NCBI RefSeq assembly: GCF_900108345.1
Contig: NZ_FNVV01000013.1
Span: 1,400,944-1,464,943 of the forward strand
Source of the DNA: Bacteroides ndongoniae
GTDB taxonomy: Bacteria > Bacteroidota > Bacteroidia > Bacteroidales > Bacteroidaceae
Direction of reading: 5' to 3'
DNA: 64,000 nucleotides
Position 1 is the first letter of the stretch. Each line of letters starts with the position of its first letter. The position numbers were made by a program, and so were the translations under genes. The notes under the pieces were generated by a model. It was not told where the DNA came from. It did no database searches and saw only the letters and a program-made list of their open reading frames with translations. This document shows positions 1-8,859 of this stretch, in pieces.

Positions 1-46
1 AGACCTACAGGGTCAATTTTGTAACATTCAAATAAAATGCAATGTC

Positions 47-559
47 ATGAGAAAGATTACATTAAGTGAGTACAACTCCATTCCGGAAACCTGGCGCGGA
101 ATCTGGACAACAGAGCGTTGGGACTTGCCGGATTGGGCAGGGATGTGTGAGAGGCATATGGGCAAACGTACCCTGATGGTGAACGACAACGGGACTTGCC
201 TGTTGGTCGAAGGATCGGGTTTTGAAATCGTGGATGACAGCTCATGGAAAAAGCCGGAAGAAATCAAGAAGGAAATCCGCGAAAGATATCTGGAATACCG
301 CGCGGGAAAGGGGCATGAACCGCATTTCCTGGATTGCGTCATACGATGGAATGACACCTTTGAAACCCAAGAGGCAAGAATCGCCCTGGGCATGGAGTCG
401 GATACGGAAAAGGATGATGAGATTTTCTTCTACTGTGATTCCCTTGACGGTCTGCAATCGCTGGCCGACAAATGCGGGGAAGATTTCGTCTTGGCCGGAT
501 GTTACGGCTTCGGTGAGTATGAAGAACTATTGCAACAACTTAAAGACAACCGGATATGA
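47..559 (+). CDS. Conserved hypothetical protein, first of a two-gene unit
   Basis: A 170-residue soluble protein that I do not recognise. It is acidic and rich in W, E and D, with no signal peptide, membrane segment or obvious catalytic motif. The next gene starts inside its stop codon (ATGA overlap at 556-559), so the two are almost certainly translated together. The partner looks like a small family common on Bacteroides mobile elements, which suggests an accessory role. The start is the first ATG in the frame. Coding is supported by the clean overlap and balanced composition rather than by homology. Confidence 0.7.
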   Translation: MRKITLSEYNSIPETWRGIWTTERWDLPDWAGMCERHMGKRTLMVNDNGTCLLVEGSGFEIVDDSSWKKPEEIKKEIRERYLEYRAGKGHEPHFLDCVIRWNDTFETQEARIALGMESDTEKDDEIFFYCDSLDGLQSLADKCGEDFVLAGCYGFGEYEELLQQLKDNRI

Positions 560-846
560 CAATCAAATGCCAGGAACACTACGACAAGGTGGTGGAATAC
601 GCAAAAAGCATCGGAGACAAGACCTTGCAACGCTGCATTGAAGACTTGAAGCAATGGGAAAAGAACTCGAACGGGAAAAGTGAAATCGAACTCTATTGGG
701 ATATGGCACCATATTCTTTCGGATTCGCCGAAAGGACACCCGACGGACGGACAGGCGTCGTCGGAGGGCTGCTCTATCACGGCAGGCCGGACGAATCCCT
801 TTCCAAAATCCTGGAGCCGTTCCACGGCTGGAGCATACACACGTAA
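556..846 (+). CDS. DUF4120-like small protein
   Basis: A 96-residue protein that resembles from memory the DUF4120 family of Bacteroides conjugative elements. Features that fit are the N-terminal IKCQEHYDKVVEYA segment, the central LYWDMAPYSFGFA segment and the C-terminal HGWSIHT end. The function of that family is not known to me. It overlaps the previous gene by 4 nt, which implies translational coupling. A strong palindrome lies 34 nt past its stop and probably ends the transcript before the convergent genes on the other strand. There is no signal peptide or membrane segment. Confidence 0.7.
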   Translation: MTIKCQEHYDKVVEYAKSIGDKTLQRCIEDLKQWEKNSNGKSEIELYWDMAPYSFGFAERTPDGRTGVVGGLLYHGRPDESLSKILEPFHGWSIHT

Positions 847-879
847 GTGTCAAGAACTAAAAATGTGACAGGACATTGA

Positions 880-926
880 GCGGAAAAAGTGCAATAGTAA
901 TCTGATTATTCCTGCACTTTTTCCGC
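880..926. terminator. Perfect 14-bp inverted repeat between convergent genes
   Basis: Positions 880-893 and 913-926 are exact reverse complements (GCGGAAAAAGTGCA / TGCACTTTTTCCGC) around a 19-nt centre that itself pairs partly. It sits between a plus-strand unit ending at 846 and a minus-strand unit ending at 1020. A bidirectional transcription stop is the simplest reading, although neither side has a clear T-run. Confidence 0.5.
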
Positions 927-1019
927 ACATCCTGACAACACCTCTTGTAGGAATTGGACGTTAAATTCTCACCTGATAAGTTAAAACCCAATTCTTGCAA
1001 AAACATCGGATTAAACCCT

Positions 1020-1661
1020 TCAATTACTTTTTTTCATCTCAATCAATGATGCGTCATCTTCAAAGATTCCATCAAATTCAAACGCTCCACCATGGTTTAT
1101 CATGGCATTCAAGTCTGTATGCCGGTAGCAGCCATCGGAACAAATGATGATCCTGTCAACCTGTTCCAGCCTTTCATGCATAACCGGGACATTTTCACGA
1201 AACCCCTTCCCGTTGACACATCGTGTTAAATATATGCCTTCTGCGTCTGCCACGATATGGTCTGTTGTCAATAAGGATAATTCGCCGTCCGACACTTTGT
1301 ATAATCTCACATTGCCCTGCCACGCGTAATACAAGGAATCACCCATGGCCAAGGCCACGGTCACTGCGGCTCCCATCCTGCACTTTAATTCCCTGCATTT
1401 CCTGTATATGGCAGAGTCGGCGGCATCGAATGCCATACGCAATACGTCTTCCGGCGAACATCCCTGAATCTTGTCAATGACAGTGGCCAGGATGGAGTCC
1501 GATATGATTTTTGCGGCACATGCACCGTAAGACAGGCCTCCCATGCCGTCTGCAAGAACGGCAACAAGGCTGTTGTCGGACAGCCTGTGGCATAAGGCAT
1601 AATCCTCGTTGTCCTTGTCTTTTCCGGAATGGCTGAAAGCCTTTAATTCAATCATTTTCAT
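1020..1661 (-). CDS. PP2C-like protein serine/threonine phosphatase
   Basis: A 213-residue protein with the hallmarks of the PP2C/SpoIIE fold: an early D-x-N-E-D segment (NEDYAL), the metal-binding DGMGG motif at residues 38-42 (LADGMGGLSYG), and a later aspartate in IIICSDGCYRH. Such enzymes remove phosphate from Ser/Thr using Mn or Mg. No membrane segment is seen, so it should be cytosolic. Its start overlaps the end of the AbiEii-like gene by 14 nt, so it is the third gene of that operon. The protein is slightly short for the family (about 240 aa) and the C-terminus is abrupt. The substrate is unknown. An AbiE-like pair with a phosphatase is not the textbook two-gene arrangement. Confidence 0.8.
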   Translation of the reverse strand: MKMIELKAFSHSGKDKDNEDYALCHRLSDNSLVAVLADGMGGLSYGACAAKIISDSILATVIDKIQGCSPEDVLRMAFDAADSAIYRKCRELKCRMGAAVTVALAMGDSLYYAWQGNVRLYKVSDGELSLLTTDHIVADAEGIYLTRCVNGKGFRENVPVMHERLEQVDRIIICSDGCYRHTDLNAMINHGGAFEFDGIFEDDASLIEMKKSN

Positions 1662-2523
1662 CCTCTATCGCTTTTTGAAAAACATCCGCAATGGTTTGCC
1701 ACGCATCTTTCACTGTCTCATAAGCCAGACCGTGGCTGTGTTCTATGATTTGATTGAACAGCCTGCTTCCGTCTCCTTTTTCAAGTTCCTTTTCAATGCA
1801 GTCCTTGTAATAGGCAACCTGTTCTTTGTTCAAGAGGGAAAGCAGGTCGTGGGCAAGCCAGTATCCTCCAACGGTATATTCATCGAACCTTTCCCAATCA
1901 TAAACTTCCGGATGGATGCCGCGGTCAAGATTGGCGATGAAATAATTGGATAGGATGAACGACATATCCTCGGCATCCTTGCTTGTCTGGATATTCCTGT
2001 CCAGCCATGCGTTGAATTTCAAAAGGAACAAACCGTGAAGCGATGCTATTTTTATGTCAAATTCATCATCGACATTCACGGTTATGGCATCCGATAACAC
2101 CTCGTCAAAACCTTTCACGGACATGGCAATCTCTTCTTCCGGCGGCCAATAGATATTGTCATCTTCCTTGGCGACCCCGTACGGAACTATATCCAATTCG
2201 TAATCGCCATAGTAAAAACGTTGGTGCATATGCCTGGACTTTTTGAATCCGTCCGCAATCAAAACTTCTTTTATTTCATCAAAAACGCTCCATTCGGGTA
2301 TTGCTATCGCAATATCCAAATCCCGGGTTTTCCTTCCAGATGTGATATCGGCAAGCTGGCCGATGATTATATCCCGCGCAGTCGCACCGATGACATAGAA
2401 CTCCCGTCCCATGCGGTTGAAACTGTCCGTCAGTTTTTTTAGCAAATCGACCAGTAATGGATTCGCTATTTTTTCACTTGTAATCTTTAAGTCCATGGTC
2501 CAAAAGTCTTTCAGCCATTTCAA
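1648..2523 (-). CDS. AbiEii-type nucleotidyltransferase toxin candidate
   Basis: A nucleotidyltransferase-fold protein of 291 residues, or 282 if it starts at the in-frame ATG at 2496. Residues 46-70 carry the fold signature: a glycine-containing loop with RD (GATARD) followed by a DLDIAIA strand whose two aspartates would bind metal. In the AbiE family such a protein is the toxin of a type IV toxin-antitoxin system and modifies RNA using a nucleotide. It follows directly on an AbiEi-like gene, the cognate antitoxin type, with overlapping ends. The family assignment rests on the motif and the neighbour. A related resistance-type nucleotidyltransferase is possible. Confidence 0.75.
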   Translation of the reverse strand: MKWLKDFWTMDLKITSEKIANPLLVDLLKKLTDSFNRMGREFYVIGATARDIIIGQLADITSGRKTRDLDIAIAIPEWSVFDEIKEVLIADGFKKSRHMHQRFYYGDYELDIVPYGVAKEDDNIYWPPEEEIAMSVKGFDEVLSDAITVNVDDEFDIKIASLHGLFLLKFNAWLDRNIQTSKDAEDMSFILSNYFIANLDRGIHPEVYDWERFDEYTVGGYWLAHDLLSLLNKEQVAYYKDCIEKELEKGDGSRLFNQIIEHSHGLAYETVKDAWQTIADVFQKAIEDEND

Positions 2524-3496
2524 TACAACGGCTATTGCCGCTACCTATCAAATCTGCGTACGTGAGAATTGGAGGGACAAGATGATTTTCCGTTTCCCAA
2601 TTCCAGAATTTCTTGTATATTCTTATCTCCCCTTTCTCATCAAATCTTACAAAACCTGTTTTCAGTAAATGTGCGGCAGGAATTTGTGTATATATATCAA
2701 AAGCACCGGGTTCCAGATAAGAATCGACCATGTTTGCTCCGCTTTCTCCCCCCCAATACATTCCATCAGGCAATTCCATAGCCAACCATTTTATGCGTTG
2801 CTCATTGGTACGGAATGTCATCCTGCTGAGCAATAATTTAGGCTTCAGTACCTGATTATAATTTTCTGTCCACAAATTTAAAAGGGCATTGATGTTTTTT
2901 AGTGTTCGCTTGCTGTTGGTCATAAGGACAAAGTTCCTCTCCACCAAAACATCAAATACATTTTTGATTGCCCCTAAAGAAACGCCTGTCGCTTTCTGTA
3001 TTTCCCTGTACGGTTTGTTCACATTGGTAAATTCCTGCAATAAATAGAAAATGACTTTCAATCCTGCTTCTTGAAATACCGGATAAGGCTTTTCAGCCAT
3101 TAAAGTGTTTTTTTCTCCTTTATTCGCCAGATGAAATATTATCTTATTTCCTTTTACATATCTGATATGACAATTGCCGGCACAGTCCAAGGTATTGATC
3201 CCGTTTGTCGCCAAGTCAGCTGTGACAGTCGGCGTTATGTATTTGGCGATTAACAATACAGGCCGCTTTTCTGTTGCAGCCAAGGTCTTTAACCGGTTTG
3301 CAATATTCCCGACGGTGGCTGTTGTCACCGTATTTTTGACTTCACATAGAAACTCCACATTCATAATCTGGACAATCGCATCATAATTCCTGTATGCATT
3401 GTCCTCTTTTAGAATGACCGTTTCTTCGGGCAATACTAACTTTTCCCGTAATGCCTCCAATGCCAAGTTTAATGTTTCACGTTCAGCCAATGCCAT
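2474..3496 (-). CDS. AbiEi-type antitoxin / transcriptional regulator
   Basis: A 340-residue protein and first gene of the minus-strand operon. The N-terminal half looks like a restriction-endonuclease-like strand set (VEFLCEVKNTV, RPVLLIAKYI). It is followed by a winged-helix region around residues 150-200 (YREIQKATGVSLGAIKNVFD, then LVERNFV). The C-terminal part resembles AbiEi domains that neutralise the nucleotidyltransferase. AbiEi proteins are known to repress their own operon by binding inverted repeats, and two palindromes flank the predicted promoter upstream. The next gene begins inside the 3' end of this one. The ATG at 3496 is chosen because the promoter and operators lie just upstream. 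Confidence 0.75.
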   Translation of the reverse strand: MALAERETLNLALEALREKLVLPEETVILKEDNAYRNYDAIVQIMNVEFLCEVKNTVTTATVGNIANRLKTLAATEKRPVLLIAKYITPTVTADLATNGINTLDCAGNCHIRYVKGNKIIFHLANKGEKNTLMAEKPYPVFQEAGLKVIFYLLQEFTNVNKPYREIQKATGVSLGAIKNVFDVLVERNFVLMTNSKRTLKNINALLNLWTENYNQVLKPKLLLSRMTFRTNEQRIKWLAMELPDGMYWGGESGANMVDSYLEPGAFDIYTQIPAAHLLKTGFVRFDEKGEIRIYKKFWNWETENHLVPPILTYADLIGSGNSRCIEMAERLLDHGLKDYK

Positions 3497-3518
3497 AATA
3501 TGTTCATGTTTTAGTGAT

Positions 3519-3611
3519 GTTCATTTATAATGAACGCTGCAAATATAATGAACAAAATCCAGGCGGCAAAGAAATTTGTTCATATTTTAATGATGTTCAT
3601 TATAAATGAAC
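3519..3611 (-). promoter_or_regulatory. AbiE operon promoter flanked by mirrored palindromic operators
   Basis: On the minus strand a -7 box TATATTTG (3547-3540) and a -33 TTTG (3570-3567) are spaced by 19 nt, matching the Bacteroides consensus. Two 17-bp palindromes flank it: GTTCATTTATAATGAAC at 3519-3535 and GTTCATTATAAATGAAC at 3595-3611. Each is the reverse complement of the other, and extra GTTCAT/ATGAAC half-sites lie between. The proximal site covers the expected start region. Binding by the AbiEi-like protein is inferred. Confidence 0.7.
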
Positions 3612-4291
3612 GAAAGGAGAATGTGAACGGAAGATGCTTCATTTCTTCAACGGTCATACGAAAGTAGCCATTTTTTGACTGCTTGTGCATACTCACTGCA
3701 ATGTTTCGCATACCCGAAGAGTTTGTTTCCCCATTCTTCTATGAAACGGCATCATAAGCCCCGCTTCACTTGGCAAGTCCCCCGGAGAAGATAACTCGGA
3801 GGGCGAATACCTCCACGTTCGGGCCTCCGGTTTTCGGGACAGAAAATTCCCGATGGTAATTTTCAGCCCGAAAAAACGCTCCGGTATTGCCGTCCGAGTT
3901 GGGGAAAGGAGCGGGACTTGGCAAGCGAAGCGACCTACGACGCATAAGTACAGGGTCAAAGAAAAGCAATCTGGCGGGGCTGTTTTTTTGCAACATCGGA
4001 AATCCCAATGGGTTGCCGCCTTCACATCACATTCCCACCGAATATCCGCCTCCTGTCTCCAGGAACGCATCAGGACGGGACAAGGGCTTCGCTCGCTCCC
4101 CACTCTGCATAGTACAGTTTCTGTTCCCGTTTTGCCGGCGTTGTCCCGTCCGGCGGTGACGCTGCCCGGTTTTGTTCCCGTGCCGTCCCTTTCCCTGCCG
4201 CACCCTCCGCTGCGGGGCTGTTTCCCCCTCGTGTTTCCACGATTTTTCCCTTTCCGTACCCGAGCCTGCGGTGAAACAGGATGACATACGG
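3612..4291. other. GC-rich stretch with no supportable gene
   Basis: About 680 nt between the divergent AbiE promoter and the DUF3945 gene. Short open frames exist on both strands but overlap each other, lack ribosome sites and look like low-complexity shadows. A segment near 3820-3890 can fold through GTTTTCGGG and CCCGAAAAAAC around a second small stem. Noncoding element DNA, possibly holding a transfer origin, is one reading, but I see no nick-site motif that I recognise. Confidence 0.4.
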
Positions 4292-4353
4292 TGTAATGTA
4301 TATCCTAACACATTACAAATCAATTATTTATCAAAATTAGTCCTATATATTTG
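4292..4353 (+). promoter_or_regulatory. Promoter and inverted-repeat operator of the DUF3945-topB unit
   Basis: A -7 box TATATTTG lies at 4346-4353, 42 nt before the ATG at 4395. Upstream, TGTAATGT (4292-4299) and ACATTACA (4310-4317) form a perfect 8-bp inverted repeat with a 10-nt centre, placed where an activator or repressor would sit. No good -33 TTTG is visible at the expected spacing, so the promoter may need an activator. Confidence 0.5.
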
Positions 4354-4394
4354 CACCGACAACATCAGTATTAACGCTAAAAAAACTTTCAGTT

Positions 4395-6164
4395 ATGGCA
4401 AAGAAAAATGCAAGGGAAGAACCCCCGAAACCGACGGTCGCCGAGAACGCCCAGATGAGCGACATCGTCTTCATCCTCGACAAGATGGAGCTGCTCCTGA
4501 AGGCGGTGTCTGAAATCGGGCAGGACGGCAAGTTCAAGACGGTGGACGCCGACAAGCGGCACCGCAACTCCTTCCTGAAGATTGACCGCTATGCGGACAT
4601 CTTCGAGAATTTCATCAAAAATTTCTGGAGCCAGTTCAAGGACCCGACCCGTTTCGGCATCCTCTCCGTCAGGGAAGGAAGCCTGGACACTCCGGAAGTA
4701 CGGCAGGCCATAGAAGACATGGCAAACGGAAAAAAGACAGAGGCCGTGGAGGAATTTCTGAAAAAGTATGAGATTGTCCCACGGAACAAGGAAAACCAAA
4801 GTATCAACCCACAAAATCAAGAAGAAATGGCAAAAAAAGAAGAAAACCAGCCGCAGGTCGCCGCAGAAGGAGGCCAGCAGCAGAACCCGTACCGTTACAA
4901 CGAGTCCATGATCAACTGGGAGCAGCTGAAGAACTTCGGACTGTCCCGCGAGTACCTCCAGGAGCGCGGGCTGCTTGACCAAATGCTCAGGGGCTACAAG
5001 ACCAACCAGGTCGTGCCCATCACCATGAACTTCGGCTCAGCCGCGCTGCGTACCGACGCCCGCCTGTCCTTCCAGCAGTCAAGAAACGGGGAAATCGTGC
5101 TGGGCATCCACGGAATCCGCCAGAAGCCCGACCTCGACCGCCCGTATTTCGGACACATTTTCTCCGACGAGGACAAGCGCAACCTGCTGGAGACGGGCAA
5201 CATGGGGCGTGTCGTGGAGCTGAAGGGGCGCAACGGGGAATACATCCCGTCCTTCATCAGCATAGACAGGCTTACCAATGAGGTGGTGGCCACCAAAGTG
5301 GACAACGTGTTCATCCCGAACGAGATAAAAGGGGTGGAACTGACCGAGCAGGAAAAGAACGACCTGCGGGAAGGCAAGAAAGTCTATATCGAGGGCATGA
5401 CAGCCAAATCAGGCAACGAGTTCAACGCCTTCATACAGGTCAACGCCGAGCGCAGGGGCATCGAGTACATCTTCGAGAACGACAAGCTCTTCAACCGCCA
5501 GTCGCTGGGAGGCGTGGAACTGACACAGAAGCAGATCGAGGACCTGAACGCGGGCAAGGCCATCTTCGTGGAGGGGATGAAGCGCAAGGACGGCGAAATC
5601 TTCTCCTCATTCGTGAAGCTGGACGAGGCGACCGGAAAGCCCGCCTATACCCGCTACAACCCGGATTCCCCGGAAGGCGCCCGTGAGATTTACATCCCGG
5701 ACGAAATCAACGGGGTGAGAATCACGCCGGAAGAAAAGAAGGAGCTTCTGGCGGGGAGGCCGATCTTCCTCAACGACATGGTGAACCGCAAGGGCGAGGA
5801 ATTCTCCTCGTTTATCAAGGCGGACCTGGAGACGGGGCGGCTGAGCTACTCCCGCACGCCGGACGGCTTCGACCAGCAGGTAGAGTTCAAGATACCCGAC
5901 AAGGTATGGAACGTGGAACTGACCCGGAAGCAACGCGCCGACCTCCAGGACGGCAAGGCGGTGCTGGTCGAGGGCATCAAGGGCTACGACGGAAAGACCA
6001 TCTCGCAGTATGTCAAGGCGAACTTCAACCAGGGCCGCCTGGACTTCTACAACGAGAACCCGGACCACAAGCAGAACGCCTCGCAGCGCAACGTGGTGGC
6101 GGCGGCCCAGAAGCAGGGACAGGAAAAGGGCAGCCGCAAGTCCAAGGGAATCAGCGCTTCCTGA
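4395..6164 (+). CDS. DUF4099/DUF3945 domain protein of mobile elements
   Basis: A 589-residue protein. Residues about 20-125 are a helical N-terminal domain. Residues about 175-245 form a DUF4099-type domain (starts INWEQLKNFGLSREYL). About 280-545 contain four tandem copies of a roughly 65-residue unit with the pattern GVELT..Q..DL..GK...VEGM, as expected for DUF3945. The tail is K/R/S rich. Proteins of this kind sit next to topB on Bacteroidetes conjugative elements, but their biochemical role is not established. Here it is the first gene of a unit leading into a stand-alone DUF4099 protein and topoisomerase III. No membrane segment is present, so it is cytosolic. Confidence 0.8.
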   Translation: MAKKNAREEPPKPTVAENAQMSDIVFILDKMELLLKAVSEIGQDGKFKTVDADKRHRNSFLKIDRYADIFENFIKNFWSQFKDPTRFGILSVREGSLDTPEVRQAIEDMANGKKTEAVEEFLKKYEIVPRNKENQSINPQNQEEMAKKEENQPQVAAEGGQQQNPYRYNESMINWEQLKNFGLSREYLQERGLLDQMLRGYKTNQVVPITMNFGSAALRTDARLSFQQSRNGEIVLGIHGIRQKPDLDRPYFGHIFSDEDKRNLLETGNMGRVVELKGRNGEYIPSFISIDRLTNEVVATKVDNVFIPNEIKGVELTEQEKNDLREGKKVYIEGMTAKSGNEFNAFIQVNAERRGIEYIFENDKLFNRQSLGGVELTQKQIEDLNAGKAIFVEGMKRKDGEIFSSFVKLDEATGKPAYTRYNPDSPEGAREIYIPDEINGVRITPEEKKELLAGRPIFLNDMVNRKGEEFSSFIKADLETGRLSYSRTPDGFDQQVEFKIPDKVWNVELTRKQRADLQDGKAVLVEGIKGYDGKTISQYVKANFNQGRLDFYNENPDHKQNASQRNVVAAAQKQGQEKGSRKSKGISAS

Positions 6165-6203
6165 CATGCATCCGTGAAGAGGGAAAAGAAGTTTTAACTC
6201 AAA

Positions 6204-6476
6204 ATGAACAAGAAGATGAACAAGGAAAACAACAATGCGCCTTTCAAGGCGGAGGATGTGGACTGGAACGAACTGGCCGCCATCGGCATCCTGAAGGACG
6301 AACTGGAAATGGCCGGGGAACTGGACACCCTCCTCAAGGGGGAGAAGACCGGCGTAATACCGCTGAGCCTCGTGCTCCTCGGCGTGGACGTGGTGATGGA
6401 CGCCACGCTCCAGCTTGTACGCAAGGGCGAAGCGCCACTTCTTGAAATCCAGGGTGTCACCCCATTGGGCAGATAA
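6204..6476 (+). CDS. Stand-alone DUF4099-like protein
   Basis: A 90-residue acidic protein whose core (VDWNELAAIGILKDELE to GEAPLLEIQGV) aligns by eye with the DUF4099 segment of the preceding protein (INWEQLKNFGLSREYLQ to GEIVLGIHGI). It therefore looks like a partial duplication of that domain without the DUF3945 repeats. It may start at the first ATG or at the in-frame ATG at 6216. It lies 39 nt after the previous gene and 92 nt before topB, in the same direction. The function is unknown. Confidence 0.7.
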   Translation: MNKKMNKENNNAPFKAEDVDWNELAAIGILKDELEMAGELDTLLKGEKTGVIPLSLVLLGVDVVMDATLQLVRKGEAPLLEIQGVTPLGR

Positions 6477-6510
6477 CCGGACAGTAATATCGAATAAAGA
6501 ATGTCAAACC

Positions 6511-6548
6511 GCCGTTTCCTGTCTTCCGCATGGAAAACGGGAAACGGC
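6511..6548 (+). promoter_or_regulatory. Stem-loop just upstream of topB
   Basis: GCCGTTTCC (6511-6519) pairs exactly with GGAAACGGC (6540-6548), 19 nt before the topB start. There is no T-run directly after it, so translation control or RNA processing fits as well as termination. Confidence 0.4.
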
Positions 6549-6567
6549 TTAAATTTTATCGAACAAC

Positions 6568-8667
6568 ATGATAGCAATCATCGCAGAAAAGCCGAGCGTG
6601 GGCATGGACATAGCCCGTGTGGTCGGGGCAGACAGTAAAAATGACGGCTACTGTGCCGGAGGCGGGTACATGGTCACATGGGCATTGGGGCACCTCGTGT
6701 CGCTGGCCCTGCCGGACGCATACGGTTACACGAAAACGGCGGCGGAGGACCTGCCGATGCTGCCGGAACCGTTCCGCCTGGTATCCCGCCAGGTACGCAC
6801 GGACAGGGGTATGGTGCCCGACCTTGCCGCCTCGAAACAATTGAAAATCATAGAAAGCGTGTTCAACCGGTGCGGCAGCATCATCGTGGCCACCGATGCC
6901 GGACGCGAGGGCGAGCTGATATTCCGCTGGATATACGACTACCTGGGCTGTACGAAACCGTTCAGACGGTTGTGGATCTCCTCGCTCACCGACGAGGCCA
7001 TACGGAAAGGGCTGGAGGAACTGAAGGACGGTTCGGCGTATGACAGCCTGTATGCCGCCGCCGACAGCCGCGCCAAGGCGGACTGGCTGGTGGGCATGAA
7101 CGCCAGCCGTGCCCTGGCCATAGCCTCCGGCACCCCGAACAGCTCCATCGGGCGGGTGCAGACCCCGACGCTGGCCATGATATGCGCCCGGTTCAGGGAG
7201 AACAGGGAATTCGTGTCCGCCCCTTACTGGCAGCTCCACATCACGCTGGACGGCAAGGAATCGTACCGCCGTTTTTTCCGTGTCGGGAACTTCGGCGACA
7301 AGGCGGAGGCAGAAGCCGCATACAGGGCCATCCCGTCCGGTTCCGTGGCGGAAATCACCAAAGCGGAACGCAGGGAAGTCCAGCAGCAACCGCCGCTGCT
7401 CTACGACCTGACGGCGCTCCAGAAGGACTGCAACGTGCATCTCGACCTGCCGGCGGCCAAGACGCTGGACATCGCCCAGACGCTCTATGAAAAGAAGCTC
7501 ATTTCCTACCCGAGAACGGGAAGCCGCCACATCCCGCAGGATGTCATGGCGTATGTTCCGGAACTGCTGGAAAAGATTTCCGCCATGCCGGAATTCCGGA
7601 AATACGGGAAGGCGCTCGACCTCTCCGCCCTGAACACCTGCAGCGTGGACGACACGGAAGTGACCGACCACCATGCCCTGATTACGACCGGCATCGCCCC
7701 CGAAGGGCTTTCCGAAGCGGAGTCCGCCGTCTATGCCCTGATTGCCGGACGGATGCTGGAAGCATTCTCGCCCTGCTGCAAAAAGGAGACGCTGCTGATG
7801 GAGTGCCGTATCGGAGAGACGGTTTTCCGCTCGAAGAGTTCCGCCGTCACCAGTCCCGGCTGGCGCGGGGTCTTCGGCAGGAAGGAGGACAAGGAAGAGG
7901 ACGGGGACGGGCTGAACGACGGTCATGCCGTTTTCTCCGAAGGGGACCGGATTCCGGTATCGGGCCACGGGCTTGTGCAGAAAAAGACCGTGCCCAAGCC
8001 GCTCTACACCGAAGCCACGCTGCTGGCGGCAATGGAGACATGCGGAAAGGACATCGCCGACGGAGAGGCGCGTGAGGCCGTCAAGGATATTGGAATAGGC
8101 ACACCGGCTACAAGAGCCGCCATCATCACCACTTTGTTCAAGAGGGATTATGTCGAACGGAACGGGAAAAGCCTCGTGCCTACGGAAAAGGGACTTCTCC
8201 TCTACGGGGCGGTGAAGGACATGCTGGTGGCGGATGTCTCCCTGACCGGAAGCTGGGAGAACGCCCTGTCGCAGATAGAGCGGCACACGCTCGACCCGGA
8301 TGCGTTCATGGCGTCCATCAGGGACTATACCCGCAAGGCCACCGGGGAGATCCTGAGACTCTCCCTGCCGGCGGCACCCGTCCGCACGTTCACCTGCCCC
8401 AAATGCAAGACCGGCCATGTCATCCTCAAGGGCAGGACGGCCAAATGCGACAACGAGGGTTGCGGCCTGCTCGTGTTCCGCAAGTTCCTGAACAAGGAGC
8501 TGACGGATCAGCACTTGGAGCAGCTTTTCTCCTCCGGCACTACCCGTCTTATCAAGGGATTCAAGGGAAAGAAAGGGGTTGCTTTCGATGCGGCGGTAGC
8601 CTTTGACGCGGGGTTCAACCTGGTCCTCTCGTTCCCGAAAGACGGAAAAGGCAGGAAAAGGAAATGA
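6568..8667 (+). CDS. topB: DNA topoisomerase III (type IA)
   Basis: A 699-residue type IA topoisomerase. The Toprim domain starts at residue 1 (MIAIIAEKPSVGMDIA) and carries the acidic TDAGREGELI motif near residue 111. The catalytic tyrosine is Y314 in ISYPRTGSRHIP. The C-terminal part has a four-cysteine zinc segment (CPKCKTG ... CDNEGCG) near 610-635. It cuts one strand through a 5'-phosphotyrosine and passes another strand, decatenating DNA. TopB homologues are standard cargo of Bacteroides conjugative elements, and in CTnDOT the related Exc protein lies in the excision region. The length is normal for the family and all expected motifs are present. Confidence 0.95.
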   Translation: MIAIIAEKPSVGMDIARVVGADSKNDGYCAGGGYMVTWALGHLVSLALPDAYGYTKTAAEDLPMLPEPFRLVSRQVRTDRGMVPDLAASKQLKIIESVFNRCGSIIVATDAGREGELIFRWIYDYLGCTKPFRRLWISSLTDEAIRKGLEELKDGSAYDSLYAAADSRAKADWLVGMNASRALAIASGTPNSSIGRVQTPTLAMICARFRENREFVSAPYWQLHITLDGKESYRRFFRVGNFGDKAEAEAAYRAIPSGSVAEITKAERREVQQQPPLLYDLTALQKDCNVHLDLPAAKTLDIAQTLYEKKLISYPRTGSRHIPQDVMAYVPELLEKISAMPEFRKYGKALDLSALNTCSVDDTEVTDHHALITTGIAPEGLSEAESAVYALIAGRMLEAFSPCCKKETLLMECRIGETVFRSKSSAVTSPGWRGVFGRKEDKEEDGDGLNDGHAVFSEGDRIPVSGHGLVQKKTVPKPLYTEATLLAAMETCGKDIADGEAREAVKDIGIGTPATRAAIITTLFKRDYVERNGKSLVPTEKGLLLYGAVKDMLVADVSLTGSWENALSQIERHTLDPDAFMASIRDYTRKATGEILRLSLPAAPVRTFTCPKCKTGHVILKGRTAKCDNEGCGLLVFRKFLNKELTDQHLEQLFSSGTTRLIKGFKGKKGVAFDAAVAFDAGFNLVLSFPKDGKGRKRK

Positions 8668-8717
8668 CGGCGCCATTCCGGTTCGCGGGCAAAGGTCGCA
8701 GACCGCCCGGTTCCACC

Positions 8718-8794
8718 GGCAAGGTCGGGCCTTGCGGTTTCCGGGAAAAATCATCCTCGCCGGTGCTCCGGTATTTTCCCCGAAAAACCTTGCC
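8718..8794. repeat. Intergenic hairpin repeat, copy 1
   Basis: A 77-nt imperfect palindrome whose ends are GGCAAGGT and ACCTTGCC. Inside, a GGTTTCCGGGAAAAAT arm pairs with the ATTTTCCCCGAAAAACC arm across a core reading ATCATCCTCGCCGG. A second copy with the same core and ends lies at 9280-9355. The two flank a small membrane-protein gene. Confidence 0.6.
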
Positions 8795-8859
8795 TGTGGA
8801 GGCGGTCTGCACGACAGCCCCCGAAACCGGGAATGGCATTCCCATAAAACATGAAGATT

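Noticed and set aside
3853..4284. Plus-strand frame of 143 residues in the GC-rich gap
   Set aside because: It competes with several other frames on both strands, is rich in P, R and S, and lacks a start signal.
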